Assembly (NCBI GenBank): GCA_028280445.1
Contig: JANQLU010000042.1
Location: forward strand, 62,001 to 126,000
Source of the DNA: Pirellulaceae bacterium
Lineage (GTDB): Bacteria > Planctomycetota > Planctomycetia > Pirellulales > Pirellulaceae
Length of the DNA: 64,000 bases
Direction: 5' to 3'
Shown here: positions 15,716-24,620 of the stretch, piece after piece
How positions within the stretch are numbered: the stretch's first letter is position 1
Layout of the letters: the number at the start of each line of letters is the position of its first letter
Program-made: the position numbers and the translations under genes
The notes under the pieces: model-generated
Database searches by the model: none
The model's input: only the letters and a program-made list of their open reading frames with translations
Told to the model about the DNA's origin: nothing

Positions 15716-16177
15716 AATCGACTCCTTTCAATTAGTAAATCAGCAAAAATAGGGTTCCTGACGACACTTTCTGTGCGTCTCGCGTCATGCTTTCGCCGAT
15801 GTCAATTCAATCCAGGGATGTCATTATTTTGCTTGCACTTAGGACGCTGCAGCAAATCTGCAAATAAAATGTGCACGCCTGCACGATTCGAGGCTGCACA
15901 AAAAGCGCGCAGCCCTATCTGTTGCAGATACCAGATGTCCAGTTCATGCTTTTCTGAACGAAACTACGAATCGCAGCAAAACGGGCCTTAGATTGGAAAT
16001 TTCGAGCCCGGCCTGACGGCAAAGCAGAGCCGACAGCACATACGGGAGGGCGAGGCTCCCGCCGAGCCTAATCCAGTAAGCGCCTTGCCGCTCACGATGG
16101 CTGGGCGCAAACAAAAAGGCGAATACAGGAAACTCAATATTCGCCATGCGAAATCCAAAATGTGCTGACTCGGCCCA
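15716..16177. promoter_or_regulatory. Upstream region of the RHH gene: TGCA cluster, then a family B/A repeat
   Basis: Between about 15830 and 15930 the tetramer TGCA occurs seven times, several as CTGCA or TGCAC, against an expectation of less than one in 100 bp. It lies upstream of the ribbon-helix-helix gene, whose fold usually reads short palindromic half-sites, so these may be operator repeats. A truncated family B/A repeat fills about 16043-16100. No gene is seen in the interval. Confidence 0.4.
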
Positions 16178-17146
16178 CTAACCTTTTTTGTTGGCTTGGG
16201 CAGCCAATTTGTCATTTACCCGGTTTAACAAATTGCGGGTCAAGCGAATGCCTTCAAACTCGCCCACTTTACCACCCTCGTATTCGATGCCGACGTAGCC
16301 CTTGTAGCCAGCCTTGAGAACGATCTGCATCATCTTGTAGAAATCGGTGTGGATCTCATCGCCTCGATCATCGAAATCGTGGCTTTTGGCGCTGACCGCT
16401 TTGGCAAACGGCATCAGTTCGGTCACCCCTTTGTAGCGATCATATTTTTTCCCACGGCCCAGATTGAAATTGCCAAAATCGGGCAAGGTTCCGCAATTGT
16501 CTTTGCCGACCGATTTGATCACTTTGGCCAGCCACTGGCCGTTGGACGAAAGCCCACCGTGGTTTTCCACGATCACGTTTAATCCCTGCTTGGCCGCAAA
16601 TTCGCTCAGCCGCGCCAAGCCGTCTGCCGCCAATTTGACTTGCTCGTCGTACGAACCGCCTGAGGCCGCGTTGACGCGAATCGAGTGGCACCCCAAGAAT
16701 TTGGCAGCATCGACCCATCGATAGTGATTCTCAACCGCCTGAGTCCGGCGTTTATCGTTCGGATCACCCAATCGGCCTTCGCCATCACACATGATCAACA
16801 GGCTTTTGACACCGTTATCACTGCAACGTTTTTTCATTTCCGCAAGATATTTTTCATCTTTGGCCTTGTTCTTAAAAAACTGATTCACATATTCAATTGC
16901 CGAAATCCCAAAATCTTTCTTTGCCGTTTTGGCGAAATCGAGATTGTCGATTTTTTTCTGACGGATCGAGCGGTGCAGAGACCATTGAGCGAGTGAAATT
17001 TCGAACAACCTGGGTCTTTTTTCTTGGGGGGCGGAAAACAGGCGGGTCACCGGGGCTGCCGAGGCCGAAGCAACTCCGATTCCGGTAGCAACGGCCGTTG
17101 TCGCAGAGGCTTGCAGAAAACTGCGACGAGTCTTGGAATGATTCAT
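16178..17146 (-). CDS. Tat-exported sugar phosphate isomerase/epimerase-like TIM barrel
   Basis: A 322-residue protein of the xylose-isomerase-like (AP endonuclease 2) superfamily. The N-terminus has a twin-arginine signal ([12 protein letters not shown]), so it is folded before export to the periplasm. Metal-site motifs run in the expected order: VIVENHGG (Glu), LPDFGNFN (Asp), [10 protein letters not shown] (His) and GIEYEGG (Glu). Planctomycetes encode many such exported barrels whose substrates are mostly unknown. GGAG lies 10 nt upstream of the ATG. Family A/B/C repeats fill the region upstream of the start. Confidence 0.88.
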   Translation of the reverse strand: MNHSKTRRSFLQASATTAVATGIGVASASAAPVTRLFSAPQEKRPRLFEISLAQWSLHRSIRQKKIDNLDFAKTAKKDFGISAIEYVNQFFKNKAKDEKYLAEMKKRCSDNGVKSLLIMCDGEGRLGDPNDKRRTQAVENHYRWVDAAKFLGCHSIRVNAASGGSYDEQVKLAADGLARLSEFAAKQGLNVIVENHGGLSSNGQWLAKVIKSVGKDNCGTLPDFGNFNLGRGKKYDRYKGVTELMPFAKAVSAKSHDFDDRGDEIHTDFYKMMQIVLKAGYKGYVGIEYEGGKVGEFEGIRLTRNLLNRVNDKLAAQANKKG

Positions 17147-17249
17147 TTTCTATGAACTCCGAATATGCTGGTTAGTTGATCGCGAATTTGAAAGTATAAA
17201 CTCCCCAAACCGCTGAAGCAATTTACACGATCGAGTAGGTGATTAATCG

Positions 17250-17455
17250 CGGGAGGGCGAAGCCATCGTGAGCGGCAGGGCGCTAGCCGCTCACAGGTAG
17301 TGCGTGATTCAGGACGGGAGGGCGAAGCTCCTGCCGAGCCGCAGCCTCCACTCTGCGGAAACAGATCACGGGAACATTTGCGACTGATACGAGCACGAAG
17401 CGCTAGCGAGTGGTTTTGCGCGATCAAACCACTTGCTGGCGCTTCGTGCTTGAAT
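17250..17455. repeat. Family B, A and C repeat block
   Basis: Two family B arms (17250 and about 17315) with a shortened family A hairpin between them (GTGAGCGGCAGGGCGCTAGC) are followed by a complete family C palindrome at 17387-17455 (AGCACGAAGCGCTAGCGAGT...loop...complement). The rest of the 17147-17658 interval shows no gene. Confidence 0.8.
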
Positions 17456-17658
17456 GAATTACGGAATCCATGAAATTTCCTCTGACGCTTCGCACTCACG
17501 ATTTTTCCCCGCCAACACTTTGCCGTCCGGTCCAAAACAACACCCCAATCATCAATGTTAGCATTTCGACCAATCAGATCGTTTCGGACGTTTAAGATTT
17601 GAATTAAAATCGGGCGATTGACCCGAACCCGTTTTGGATGAACTGACGAGAATAAAAA

Positions 17659-18828
17659 ATGAAAACAACAACTTTGAAAAAACCGCATTGGATAATGGGC
17701 ATTGCCATTGCCGCGGTGCTGCTTACCGGAATTTCCAGCCAAGCAGTTGCTGACGAATTTTCAGATGCGATCAAAACAATCCAGTCGATTGGAAACAAAG
17801 GCGCTGGACACGATGCGGCCGTCGAGGCGATGAAAGTTCTCAACAAGGCGACAGCCGCACAAATCCCTCAATTGCTCAAAGCTATGAACGATGCCAATCC
17901 TGTCGCGCAAAACTGGTTGCGCAGCGCTATCGATTCAGCGGTTAGCCGTGCGGCATCATTGCCAACTGAAAAAATCCAGGCCTACTTTGATGATGAATCT
18001 AATTGCCACCTCGGACGTTTTCTGGCTTTCAATTTACTGACCGACAAAAACGAATCGTTAAAAAAACAAATCGTTGCCAAACTGTATGACGATCCGAGCC
18101 CGATGCTTCGCCGCGCTGGCATCAAGTGGCTGGCGGAACAGGCGAAACAAAAATCGGATGCAGAAAAAATCGGCCTGCTCGGTTTTGCCATCAACAAAGC
18201 TCGCGATGTCGACCAAGTGCAGATGTTGCAGTCGGCGCTTTCCAAAGCGGGTGTCGAAATCAATTTGACCAAACAATTGGGCTACCTCAATGAATGGAAA
18301 TTGGTTGGCCCGTTTGATAACACTGGCCAAAAAGGATTTGATGTTGCCTACGGCCCTGAGAAAAAACTGAATGAAATTGATGTCAACGCATCCTACGAGG
18401 ACGGTAAACTCAAAGATGGAAAACCGCAAACCGTCACCTGGAAACCTTACGACACCAACAATGAAATCGGTGTGACCGATCTCAACCAGGTGATCGGCAA
18501 AGTCAAAGGGGCAATCATCTACGCTTATACCGAATTCGAAAGCTCCGCGGATCGGGAAGTCGAAATTCGAATCGGTTGCATTAACGCCAACAAGGTCTGG
18601 GTCAACGGTCAACTCGTCATTTCCAACGAAGTCTACCATGTCGGCATGATGCCAGATCAGTTTTCGGGAAAGGCCAAATTGAAAAAAGGCGTGAACAAAA
18701 TCTTGTTCAAAGTTTGCCAGAACGAACAAACTCAATCTTGGGCACAACGTTGGATGTTCCAATTACGTGTCTGCGATAAAACCGGAAAAGCGATCCAACA
18801 AGCGGACGCAGACGCCGCCCAACAATAA
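17659..18828 (+). CDS. Secreted HEAT-repeat / CBM-like protein
   Basis: A 389-residue exported protein: signal peptide (IMGIAIAAVLLTGISSQAVA-DE), then a helical HEAT-like region to about residue 205 (PSPMLRRAGIKWLAEQA is typical of a repeat). The C-terminal beta domain begins LNEWKLVGPFDN and contains IRIGCINANKVWVNGQLV and KLKKGVNKILFKVCQN, the pattern of a galactose-binding-like module. Similar domains are appended to planctomycete secreted proteins. It precedes a PQQ-propeller gene by 66 bp, and the two plus aroA run in one direction. No catalytic motif is seen, so scaffold or polysaccharide binding is the safest call. Confidence 0.78.
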   Translation: MKTTTLKKPHWIMGIAIAAVLLTGISSQAVADEFSDAIKTIQSIGNKGAGHDAAVEAMKVLNKATAAQIPQLLKAMNDANPVAQNWLRSAIDSAVSRAASLPTEKIQAYFDDESNCHLGRFLAFNLLTDKNESLKKQIVAKLYDDPSPMLRRAGIKWLAEQAKQKSDAEKIGLLGFAINKARDVDQVQMLQSALSKAGVEINLTKQLGYLNEWKLVGPFDNTGQKGFDVAYGPEKKLNEIDVNASYEDGKLKDGKPQTVTWKPYDTNNEIGVTDLNQVIGKVKGAIIYAYTEFESSADREVEIRIGCINANKVWVNGQLVISNEVYHVGMMPDQFSGKAKLKKGVNKILFKVCQNEQTQSWAQRWMFQLRVCDKTGKAIQQADADAAQQ

Positions 18829-18894
18829 CCAACGATGTTGTCTTCGACAAAACACAAAACCAAATCTACCATCAAACAAACATTGAGATATCAA

Positions 18895-20106
18895 ATGAAA
18901 TTACTACTGACTGTCATCGCCGTGATGGGATTTTGCACTGTGGCAAACGCCCAACAACAGTGGACTCAATTTCGCGGACCGGGTGGAACCGGCTCGGCCA
19001 AAAATGCTGTTGTCCCCATTAAAGTTGGCGAAAAGAAAAACATTAAATGGTCGGCCGAGTTGCCTGGGCGCGGCCCCTCGAGCCCGATCGTGGTCGGCGA
19101 CAAAGTGTTCGTTACCGCATCGCATGGTGACAAACAAAATTTGCTCGTCGTATTTTGTTTTGATGCCAAATCAGGAAAACAAATTTGGAAACGGAATTAC
19201 TGGGCCACAGGTCGCACCGTTTGTCATCCACTTTCTGCGAATGCCGCTCCGACCCCTGTGAGCGACGGGAAAAACATTTATGCGTTTTTCTCCTCAAACG
19301 ATTTGGTCTGCCTGGACCTCGATGGCAATCTCAAATGGTTCCGTGGACTGGCGTTCGACTATCCTAAAGCGGCTAACGATACAGGAATGTCTTCGTCACC
19401 CGTGATCGTTGACGGAATTGTGGTCGTACAAATTGAAAACCAGGCTGAATCATTTGCTGCAGGGATCGATGCCAAAACGGGAAAAACTGTTTGGCGAATT
19501 GAACGCGAACCCAAAGCCGCTTGGTCGTCGCCGATCATCATTCCCGCCACTTCGATGCGACCCAACCTCGTCGTTTTGCAATCGCAATCCAAAGCAACCG
19601 TGCATCATGCCAAAACGGGTAAACAAATTTGGGAATACAAAGGACGCGGAGGCGCGATTCCATCTCCCGTGTTTGTTAACGATACACTTTATCTGGCATT
19701 TGATGGCACGACGGCATTCAAAGTTTCCGACACCGGACAATTTGAAAAACTTTGGAACTCGCGCCGCATGGCACCATCATCGTCGAGCATCGTGGTCGAC
19801 AAAGATAAAATTTACAGTTTGAATCGCGGTGGAATCGCCAATTGCTTTAACGCTAAAACCGGAGAAAGAATGTGGCAAGTTCGACTGGGCGGACAATATT
19901 GGTCGACACCGGTTCTGGTCGCCGGCCATTTGTATTTTTTCACGCAAAAAGGCAAAGCCAAAGTTGTCGAGGTAAGCAACGATGCCGGACGGATTGCCTA
20001 CGAACACGATTTCAAAGAGACTTTTCTGGGCACTCCGGCAGTGTCAAAAAACGCGATGTACATTCGCAGTGACAACCACATTTGGAAAATAGCTGGCGAT
20101 GAATAA
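18895..20106 (+). CDS. Secreted PQQ/BamB-like beta-propeller protein
   Basis: A 403-residue exported propeller. The ATG at 18895 is used because it begins a signal peptide (MKLLLTVIAVMGFCTVANA-QQ); the open frame extends to 18835 with a basic leader. WTQFRGPGGTGSA at the mature N-terminus is the common opening of planctomycete PQQ-repeat proteins. Blades show the A-x-x-G-x-x-x-W pattern (DAKSGKQIWKR, DAKTGKTVWRI, HAKTGKQIWEY, NAKTGERMWQV). No dehydrogenase-specific residues were recognised, so a structural or polymer-binding role fits better than PQQ-dependent oxidation. It overlaps aroA by 8 nt, suggesting translational coupling. Confidence 0.85.
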   Translation: MKLLLTVIAVMGFCTVANAQQQWTQFRGPGGTGSAKNAVVPIKVGEKKNIKWSAELPGRGPSSPIVVGDKVFVTASHGDKQNLLVVFCFDAKSGKQIWKRNYWATGRTVCHPLSANAAPTPVSDGKNIYAFFSSNDLVCLDLDGNLKWFRGLAFDYPKAANDTGMSSSPVIVDGIVVVQIENQAESFAAGIDAKTGKTVWRIEREPKAAWSSPIIIPATSMRPNLVVLQSQSKATVHHAKTGKQIWEYKGRGGAIPSPVFVNDTLYLAFDGTTAFKVSDTGQFEKLWNSRRMAPSSSSIVVDKDKIYSLNRGGIANCFNAKTGERMWQVRLGGQYWSTPVLVAGHLYFFTQKGKAKVVEVSNDAGRIAYEHDFKETFLGTPAVSKNAMYIRSDNHIWKIAGDE

Positions 20107-21418
20107 TTCGGAGTCAGAACATTCTCAGATCCAGCGCATCGAAACGTCTGGCCCGTTAGACGCCACCGTTTCGGTGCCCGGATCAAAAAGCATCACTAAT
20201 CGAGCACTTGTTTGTGCCGCTCTAGCCAACGGTCAATCGACCCTGCGCGGTGCGCTCAATAGCGATGATACGCGCGTCATGATTGACAGTCTGCAAAAAT
20301 TGGGCATCGATGTGGCGTGCGATTGGTCAAAAAACGAAATAGTGGTTACTGGACTTGGAGGAAAAATCCCCACTTCGCAAGCGTCACTGCATGTCGATGG
20401 CAGCGGAACAACAATGCGATTCTTGACCGCTCTGTGCTGCCTTGGTCAGGGTGATTTCGAATTGGCTGGAAATTCCAGAATGTCCGAACGTCCAATCGGC
20501 GACCTGGTAGTGGCACTGCAAAAACTGGGCTGCAACGTTTCGGCCGAAAACGACAACCAGTATCCTCCGGTCAAAATCCAAGCAGACGGAATCGCAGGTG
20601 GTTCAACGACCATTTCGGGACGGCTCAGCAGCCAGTTTCTCAGCGGGTTGCTGATGGCCGCGCCCTGCGCTCAAGGGCCGGTCGAAATTCATGTCGATGG
20701 CAAACTGGTCTCCGTTCCGTTCATCCAAATCACTTTGGAGTTGATGGAGTCGTTTGGAGTCGCGGTTGAGACCAACGAAACGCTGACGCAATTCAAAATC
20801 GAACCACAATCTTACACCGCGATCGATTACAAAATCGAACCGGATGTGACGGCGGCAAGTTACTTCTGGGGCGCGGCAGCAATTTGTGGCGGCAGCGTCA
20901 CCGTGCGGGATGTTTATCGCGATTCGATCCAAGGCGATTTTGAATTCGTCGAAGTTCTGCGACAGATGGGTTGCAAAACAATTGAATCCGATACCGGGCT
21001 GACCGTGATCGGACCTGCGTTGCATGCCGTCGATGTCGATATGGGAAATTTCAGCGACACCGTACAGACCGCCGCAATCGTCGCTTTGTTTATCAAAGGA
21101 ACAACAACGATTCGAGGGATCGCGCACAACCGCGTCAAAGAAACCGATCGCATCGGAGATTTGGCCACCGAACTGCGTCGCCTCGGCGCCGAGGTCACTG
21201 AACTGGACGATGGTCTGCGAATTTCTCCTCAACCGCTCAAGCCCGCCGAAATTGAAACCTACAATGACCACCGGATGGCGATGAGCTTTGCCCTCGCGGG
21301 ACTTCGACAACCCGGCGTTACGATTCGAGATCCAAATTGCGTCGCGAAAACATTTCCGAATTTTTTTGAAGTATTTGGTCAACTGCACGAGCAACAAAAA
21401 CAGCTTTCCGATGGCTAA
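20099..21418 (+). CDS. aroA: 3-phosphoshikimate 1-carboxyvinyltransferase (EPSP synthase)
   Basis: The penultimate common step of aromatic amino-acid synthesis: transfer of enolpyruvyl from PEP to shikimate-3-phosphate in the cytoplasm. At 439 residues it has the usual length. Signatures are PGSKSITNRALV near the N-terminus, DGSGTTMRFLTAL, NSRMSERPIGDL, the paired-domain KETDRIGDLATELRRLGAEV and YNDHRMAMSFALAGL. The ATG lies inside the end of the propeller gene (8-nt overlap), an odd partner for an anabolic enzyme. No aro or trp neighbours are present. Confidence 0.97.
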   Translation: MNNSESEHSQIQRIETSGPLDATVSVPGSKSITNRALVCAALANGQSTLRGALNSDDTRVMIDSLQKLGIDVACDWSKNEIVVTGLGGKIPTSQASLHVDGSGTTMRFLTALCCLGQGDFELAGNSRMSERPIGDLVVALQKLGCNVSAENDNQYPPVKIQADGIAGGSTTISGRLSSQFLSGLLMAAPCAQGPVEIHVDGKLVSVPFIQITLELMESFGVAVETNETLTQFKIEPQSYTAIDYKIEPDVTAASYFWGAAAICGGSVTVRDVYRDSIQGDFEFVEVLRQMGCKTIESDTGLTVIGPALHAVDVDMGNFSDTVQTAAIVALFIKGTTTIRGIAHNRVKETDRIGDLATELRRLGAEVTELDDGLRISPQPLKPAEIETYNDHRMAMSFALAGLRQPGVTIRDPNCVAKTFPNFFEVFGQLHEQQKQLSDG

Positions 21419-22027
21419 CAACAATCCACATATTGGATTGCATTAACTACAAATGGACATCTGCTCGAAATGAGTTCTGGTTCTGTTGCCTGTAAAGATC
21501 GTGTAGACCAATTTTACCAAAGATTTGAATGAATTCAGGAAATTCAATTTGTCAGAACTCGTTAGCACGTAACATTCCAATAGCAAACAGTCTTTAACAC
21601 ATTTCCATTTTGAAACGTACCCACCTGAGCTGATTGCTGAGTTGTTCTACTCAATCCTATCGGAGCCTCATCATGTTTTGTTCTCGCGCAATATCGCGAA
21701 AGCCATGTGCGCGCGATTCATTGCCGATTGACAATTTGCCGGCGGCGCGTTGCTTGGCATCGTGCCTGCCATTGAGTTCAAAATTCGATGATTCCGATCG
21801 CAAAATACATTTCCTTACAAACGGAGGTCGATTGAATTTCGTTTGTAGATGATCCATTGGAACGGCGTCGATACAGCACGGGGCTAGGAACGAATCAGGC
21901 GCTAGTTCCAATCGCTTTCAATAATTCGATGTGCGCTATCGTGTTATTGATCCTCCGCATTCAGTGATTCGACGGGCGCAGTCGGATCACTGTTTGCTTT
22001 TTCACTCAACATCGTCTTAAAAATTTC
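21419..22027. other. Gene-free interval after aroA
   Basis: No convincing ORF is found here. A small hairpin (CAATCCA-loop-TGGATTG) sits at 21423-21441 just after the aroA stop. The stretch 21450-21960 is unlike the repeat families and ends in a well-formed intrinsic terminator, so it may hold a small RNA or a long 3' UTR. Confidence 0.4.
21962..22003 (+). terminator. Rho-independent terminator, orphan
   Basis: The stem CAGTGATTCGAC / GTCGGATCACTG pairs over 12 positions with one G-U, around a 7-nt loop, followed by TTTGCTTTTTC. The nearest plus-strand gene end (aroA) is 540 nt upstream. Confidence 0.7.
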
Positions 22028-22371
22028 GCCCTCCCTTCCTGACCTCTGCGTCCCTGCGACTCTGCGTGAGCCTTTTTTATTCGGCAGGAATCACAAACCC
22101 GTTTGTCAAACCAAATGTCTGCGGCTCGGCAGGAGCCTCGCCCTCCCGTCCTGACCTCTGCGTCCTTGCGACTCTGCGTGAGCCTTTTTTATTCGGCAGG
22201 AACCACAAACCTGTTTGTCAAACCAAATGTCCGCGGCTCGGCAGGAGCCTCGCCCTCCCGTCCTGACCTCTGCGTCTCTGCGACTCTGCGTGAGCTTGAT
22301 CCTGTGAGCGGCAAGGCGCTAGCCGCCGGTTCGAAACACTGACAAACCGGCGGCTAGCGCCTTGCAGCTCC
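22028..22371. repeat. Tandem 111-112-bp repeat (B+E unit) followed by a family A hairpin
   Basis: The unit joins family B (CGCCCTCCCG), family E (CTGCGACTCTGCGTGAG), TTTATTCGGCAGGAA and CAAACCAAATGT. CGCCCTCCC recurs at about 22028, 22139 and 22251. The third copy is cut after family E and passes into a family A palindrome (22305 to about 22371). Open frames here arise from the repeats. Confidence 0.85.
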
Positions 22372-22479
22372 CAGGATCAGGCTCCACATGGACCCAAAGT
22401 TGAGACTTCGCGCCGTGGCTGTTAGATTATGAGAATCAAGGAATCAAAACATCAGTTTCAACTTGGGAATCATAAAAGC

Positions 22480-24315
22480 ATGAAAGCGCTTGCTCCATCC
22501 ATCGTTTGTCTGTGCCTAGTTGCGTTAACCTCCAGTTTGTTCGCCCAGGAGACCAAGGAAAAAACCGTTCCGGTCTTCAAGGACGGCGAAGCTCAGATTG
22601 TTGACGGATTTAAAAACCGGCGCGATTGGATTCGCCACGAATTGTGGGTGGAAACGGAATTCGATACCGATGGCGACGAGAAAAAAGATCGCATGTGGGT
22701 TTCGGTCACACGCCCCAAGCAAACGGAAACCGAAGGGTTGAAGTTGCCGGTGGTTTATGTCACCAGTCCGTATTTTGCCGGAACTGCTGGATTGGGCAGT
22801 TTTTTCTGGGATCCAAAACACGAGTTGGGTGAAAATCCTCCGGAACGAAAAAAGGCTCCCGAAGTCAAACAGCGCGCCCAAAAATATATTTCTTCGTCAC
22901 ACATCGGCCAATGGGTTCCTCGCGGCTATATCGTTGTTCACTCTTGTTCACCCGGAACTGGCAAATCCCAAGGCTGTCCCACCGTCGGCGGTGAAAATGA
23001 ATCACTGGCGCCCAAAGCGGTTGTCGATTGGCTTTGCGGCCGCGCCAAAGGATACACATCTCCCGACGGTGACGTTGAGGTCAAAGCCACTTGGTGTAAC
23101 GGAAACGTTGGCATGACTGGAACATCGTACAACGGGACGTTGCCCTTGGCTTGTGCAACAACGGGAGTCAAAGGACTGAAAGCCATTATTCCGATTGCAC
23201 CCAACACTTCTTACTACCACTATTACCGCTCCAACGGTTTGATTCGCCATCCGGGCGGTTACATGGGCGAAGACATCGATGTTCTTTACGATTTCATTAA
23301 TAGCGGCGATCCTAAAAAACGTGAACATTGCAATTGCACGTATCGCGACGAAGCGATGTGGAAAAATTTCGATCGTATTAAAGGGGACTACAACGAGTGG
23401 TGGGCCGGACGAGACTATCTCCACAAAGTCAAAAACATCAAAGCCGCTGTACTGATGGCACACGCTTTTAACGATTGGAACGTGATGCCCGAACACAGTG
23501 TTCGAATTTATGAAGAACTCAAAAAACAAAACAAACCATGCCAGGCATTTTTCCATCAAGGTGGTCATGGTGGACCTCCCCCGATGAAACAAATGAACCG
23601 CTGGTTCACCAAATACTTGCATGGCGTGGACAACGGCGTCGAAAAAGATCCAAAGTCGTGGATCGTCCGCGAAGGTGATCGTCGCACTAATCCGACGTCC
23701 TATGCTGAATACCCTCACCCAAAAGCCCAAATGGTCAAACTGCATTTGAACAAAGGCGGCCTGACCGCTGGCGCCTTGGTCACGGATTCCATGGGAGGTC
23801 AAGGACGGGAAAAACTCATCGATGATGTTTCGATTTCCGGTGAACGTCTGGCACGTGCCGATTCATCCAAACACCGTTTGCTGTATGTGACACCAAAACT
23901 CAAATCCGATGTTCACATTTCAGGGACCGCCAAAATCAAAATCAAAATGGCGTCCAGCAAACCCGCTTGTAATCTTTCCATCTGGGTCGTGTCACTGCCT
24001 TGGAAAGCTCGCGGTCGAATTACCGACAACATCATTACGCGGGGTTGGGCCGATTTGCAAAATCACAAATCGTTGACAAAAAGCGAACCGCTAAAACCTG
24101 GACAGTTTTATGAAATGACTTTCGATCTACAGCCGGATGATCAAGTGATTCCTGCCGGCCAACAAATCGGTTTGATGATTTTTTCCAGTGACCGCGATTT
24201 CACGCTGTGGCCCAAAGCCGGTACGGAACTGACTCTCGACCTCGATGGAACAACATTCGAACTGCCCATCGTCGGAGGAACGAAAAGTTTCACCAAGGTG
24301 CTCGAGGAAAAATAA
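22480..24315 (+). CDS. Secreted S15 / CocE-NonD-type Xaa-Pro dipeptidyl-peptidase-like hydrolase
   Basis: A 611-residue exported serine peptidase or esterase. The second ATG is used because it starts a signal peptide (MKALAPSIVCLCLVALTSSLFA-QE); the open frame extends to 22429. The alpha/beta core holds the nucleophile in GMTGTSYNGTLPLA, the Asp in AHAFNDWNV and the His in HQGGHGG, in the S15 order. Substrates of S15 relatives range from Xaa-Pro peptides to esters, so specificity is uncertain. The C-terminal jelly-roll domain characteristic of the family is present (VHISGTAKIKIKMAS). It is not obviously operonic. Confidence 0.88.
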   Translation: MKALAPSIVCLCLVALTSSLFAQETKEKTVPVFKDGEAQIVDGFKNRRDWIRHELWVETEFDTDGDEKKDRMWVSVTRPKQTETEGLKLPVVYVTSPYFAGTAGLGSFFWDPKHELGENPPERKKAPEVKQRAQKYISSSHIGQWVPRGYIVVHSCSPGTGKSQGCPTVGGENESLAPKAVVDWLCGRAKGYTSPDGDVEVKATWCNGNVGMTGTSYNGTLPLACATTGVKGLKAIIPIAPNTSYYHYYRSNGLIRHPGGYMGEDIDVLYDFINSGDPKKREHCNCTYRDEAMWKNFDRIKGDYNEWWAGRDYLHKVKNIKAAVLMAHAFNDWNVMPEHSVRIYEELKKQNKPCQAFFHQGGHGGPPPMKQMNRWFTKYLHGVDNGVEKDPKSWIVREGDRRTNPTSYAEYPHPKAQMVKLHLNKGGLTAGALVTDSMGGQGREKLIDDVSISGERLARADSSKHRLLYVTPKLKSDVHISGTAKIKIKMASSKPACNLSIWVVSLPWKARGRITDNIITRGWADLQNHKSLTKSEPLKPGQFYEMTFDLQPDDQVIPAGQQIGLMIFSSDRDFTLWPKAGTELTLDLDGTTFELPIVGGTKSFTKVLEEK

Positions 24316-24480
24316 CAACGTATCTCGGAGTCGTATTTCGATCGACGAGACGGCAACCATCGCAATACGATCGTTCCTCCTCTCCGCATTTGGGGAGGAG
24401 GCGGTCATCGGTGAGGTGCAATATTGGTGATCTACGTTTTCGATTTCGGGTTCGAGCTTGCATCCATGGCAATGCCACCC

Positions 24481-24566
24481 GTGAGCGGCAAGGCGCTAAC
24501 GAACCGGCGGTTAACGCCTTGCCGCTCACGGGATTAGCCTCGGGAGGGCGAGGCTCCTGCCGAGCC
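24481..24566. repeat. Shortened family A hairpin plus family B unit
   Basis: GTGAGCGGCAAGGCGCTAAC and a complementary arm at 24481-24531 form a hairpin lacking the usual loop. GGGAGGGCGAGGCTCCTGCC lies at about 24541-24566. It sits between the S15 gene and the HExxH gene; the rest of the 305-bp interval shows nothing. Confidence 0.75.
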
Positions 24567-24620
24567 AATACGACCAGTAATCAACAAACAAGTCAATTCC
24601 GTTTGTCGAGTAAATGCACT

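Noticed and set aside
20603..21424. 273-codon minus-strand frame opposite aroA
   Set aside because: It is a shadow of aroA, which has unmistakable motifs.
21600..21720. Protein-like frame in the interval after aroA
   Set aside because: It has no start codon in frame, stops are close on both sides, and there is no recognisable domain.
22066..22342. Short plus-strand frames in the tandem array
   Set aside because: They are generated by the 111-bp repeats and would encode repeats of the same peptide.
22028..22371. CRISPR array
   Set aside because: The units are palindromic, about 111 bp, and lack unique spacers. No cas genes are present.
24207..24620. N-terminal extension of the HExxH gene
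   Set aside because: It reads through the end of the S15 gene and a repeat. The signal peptide begins at 24621.
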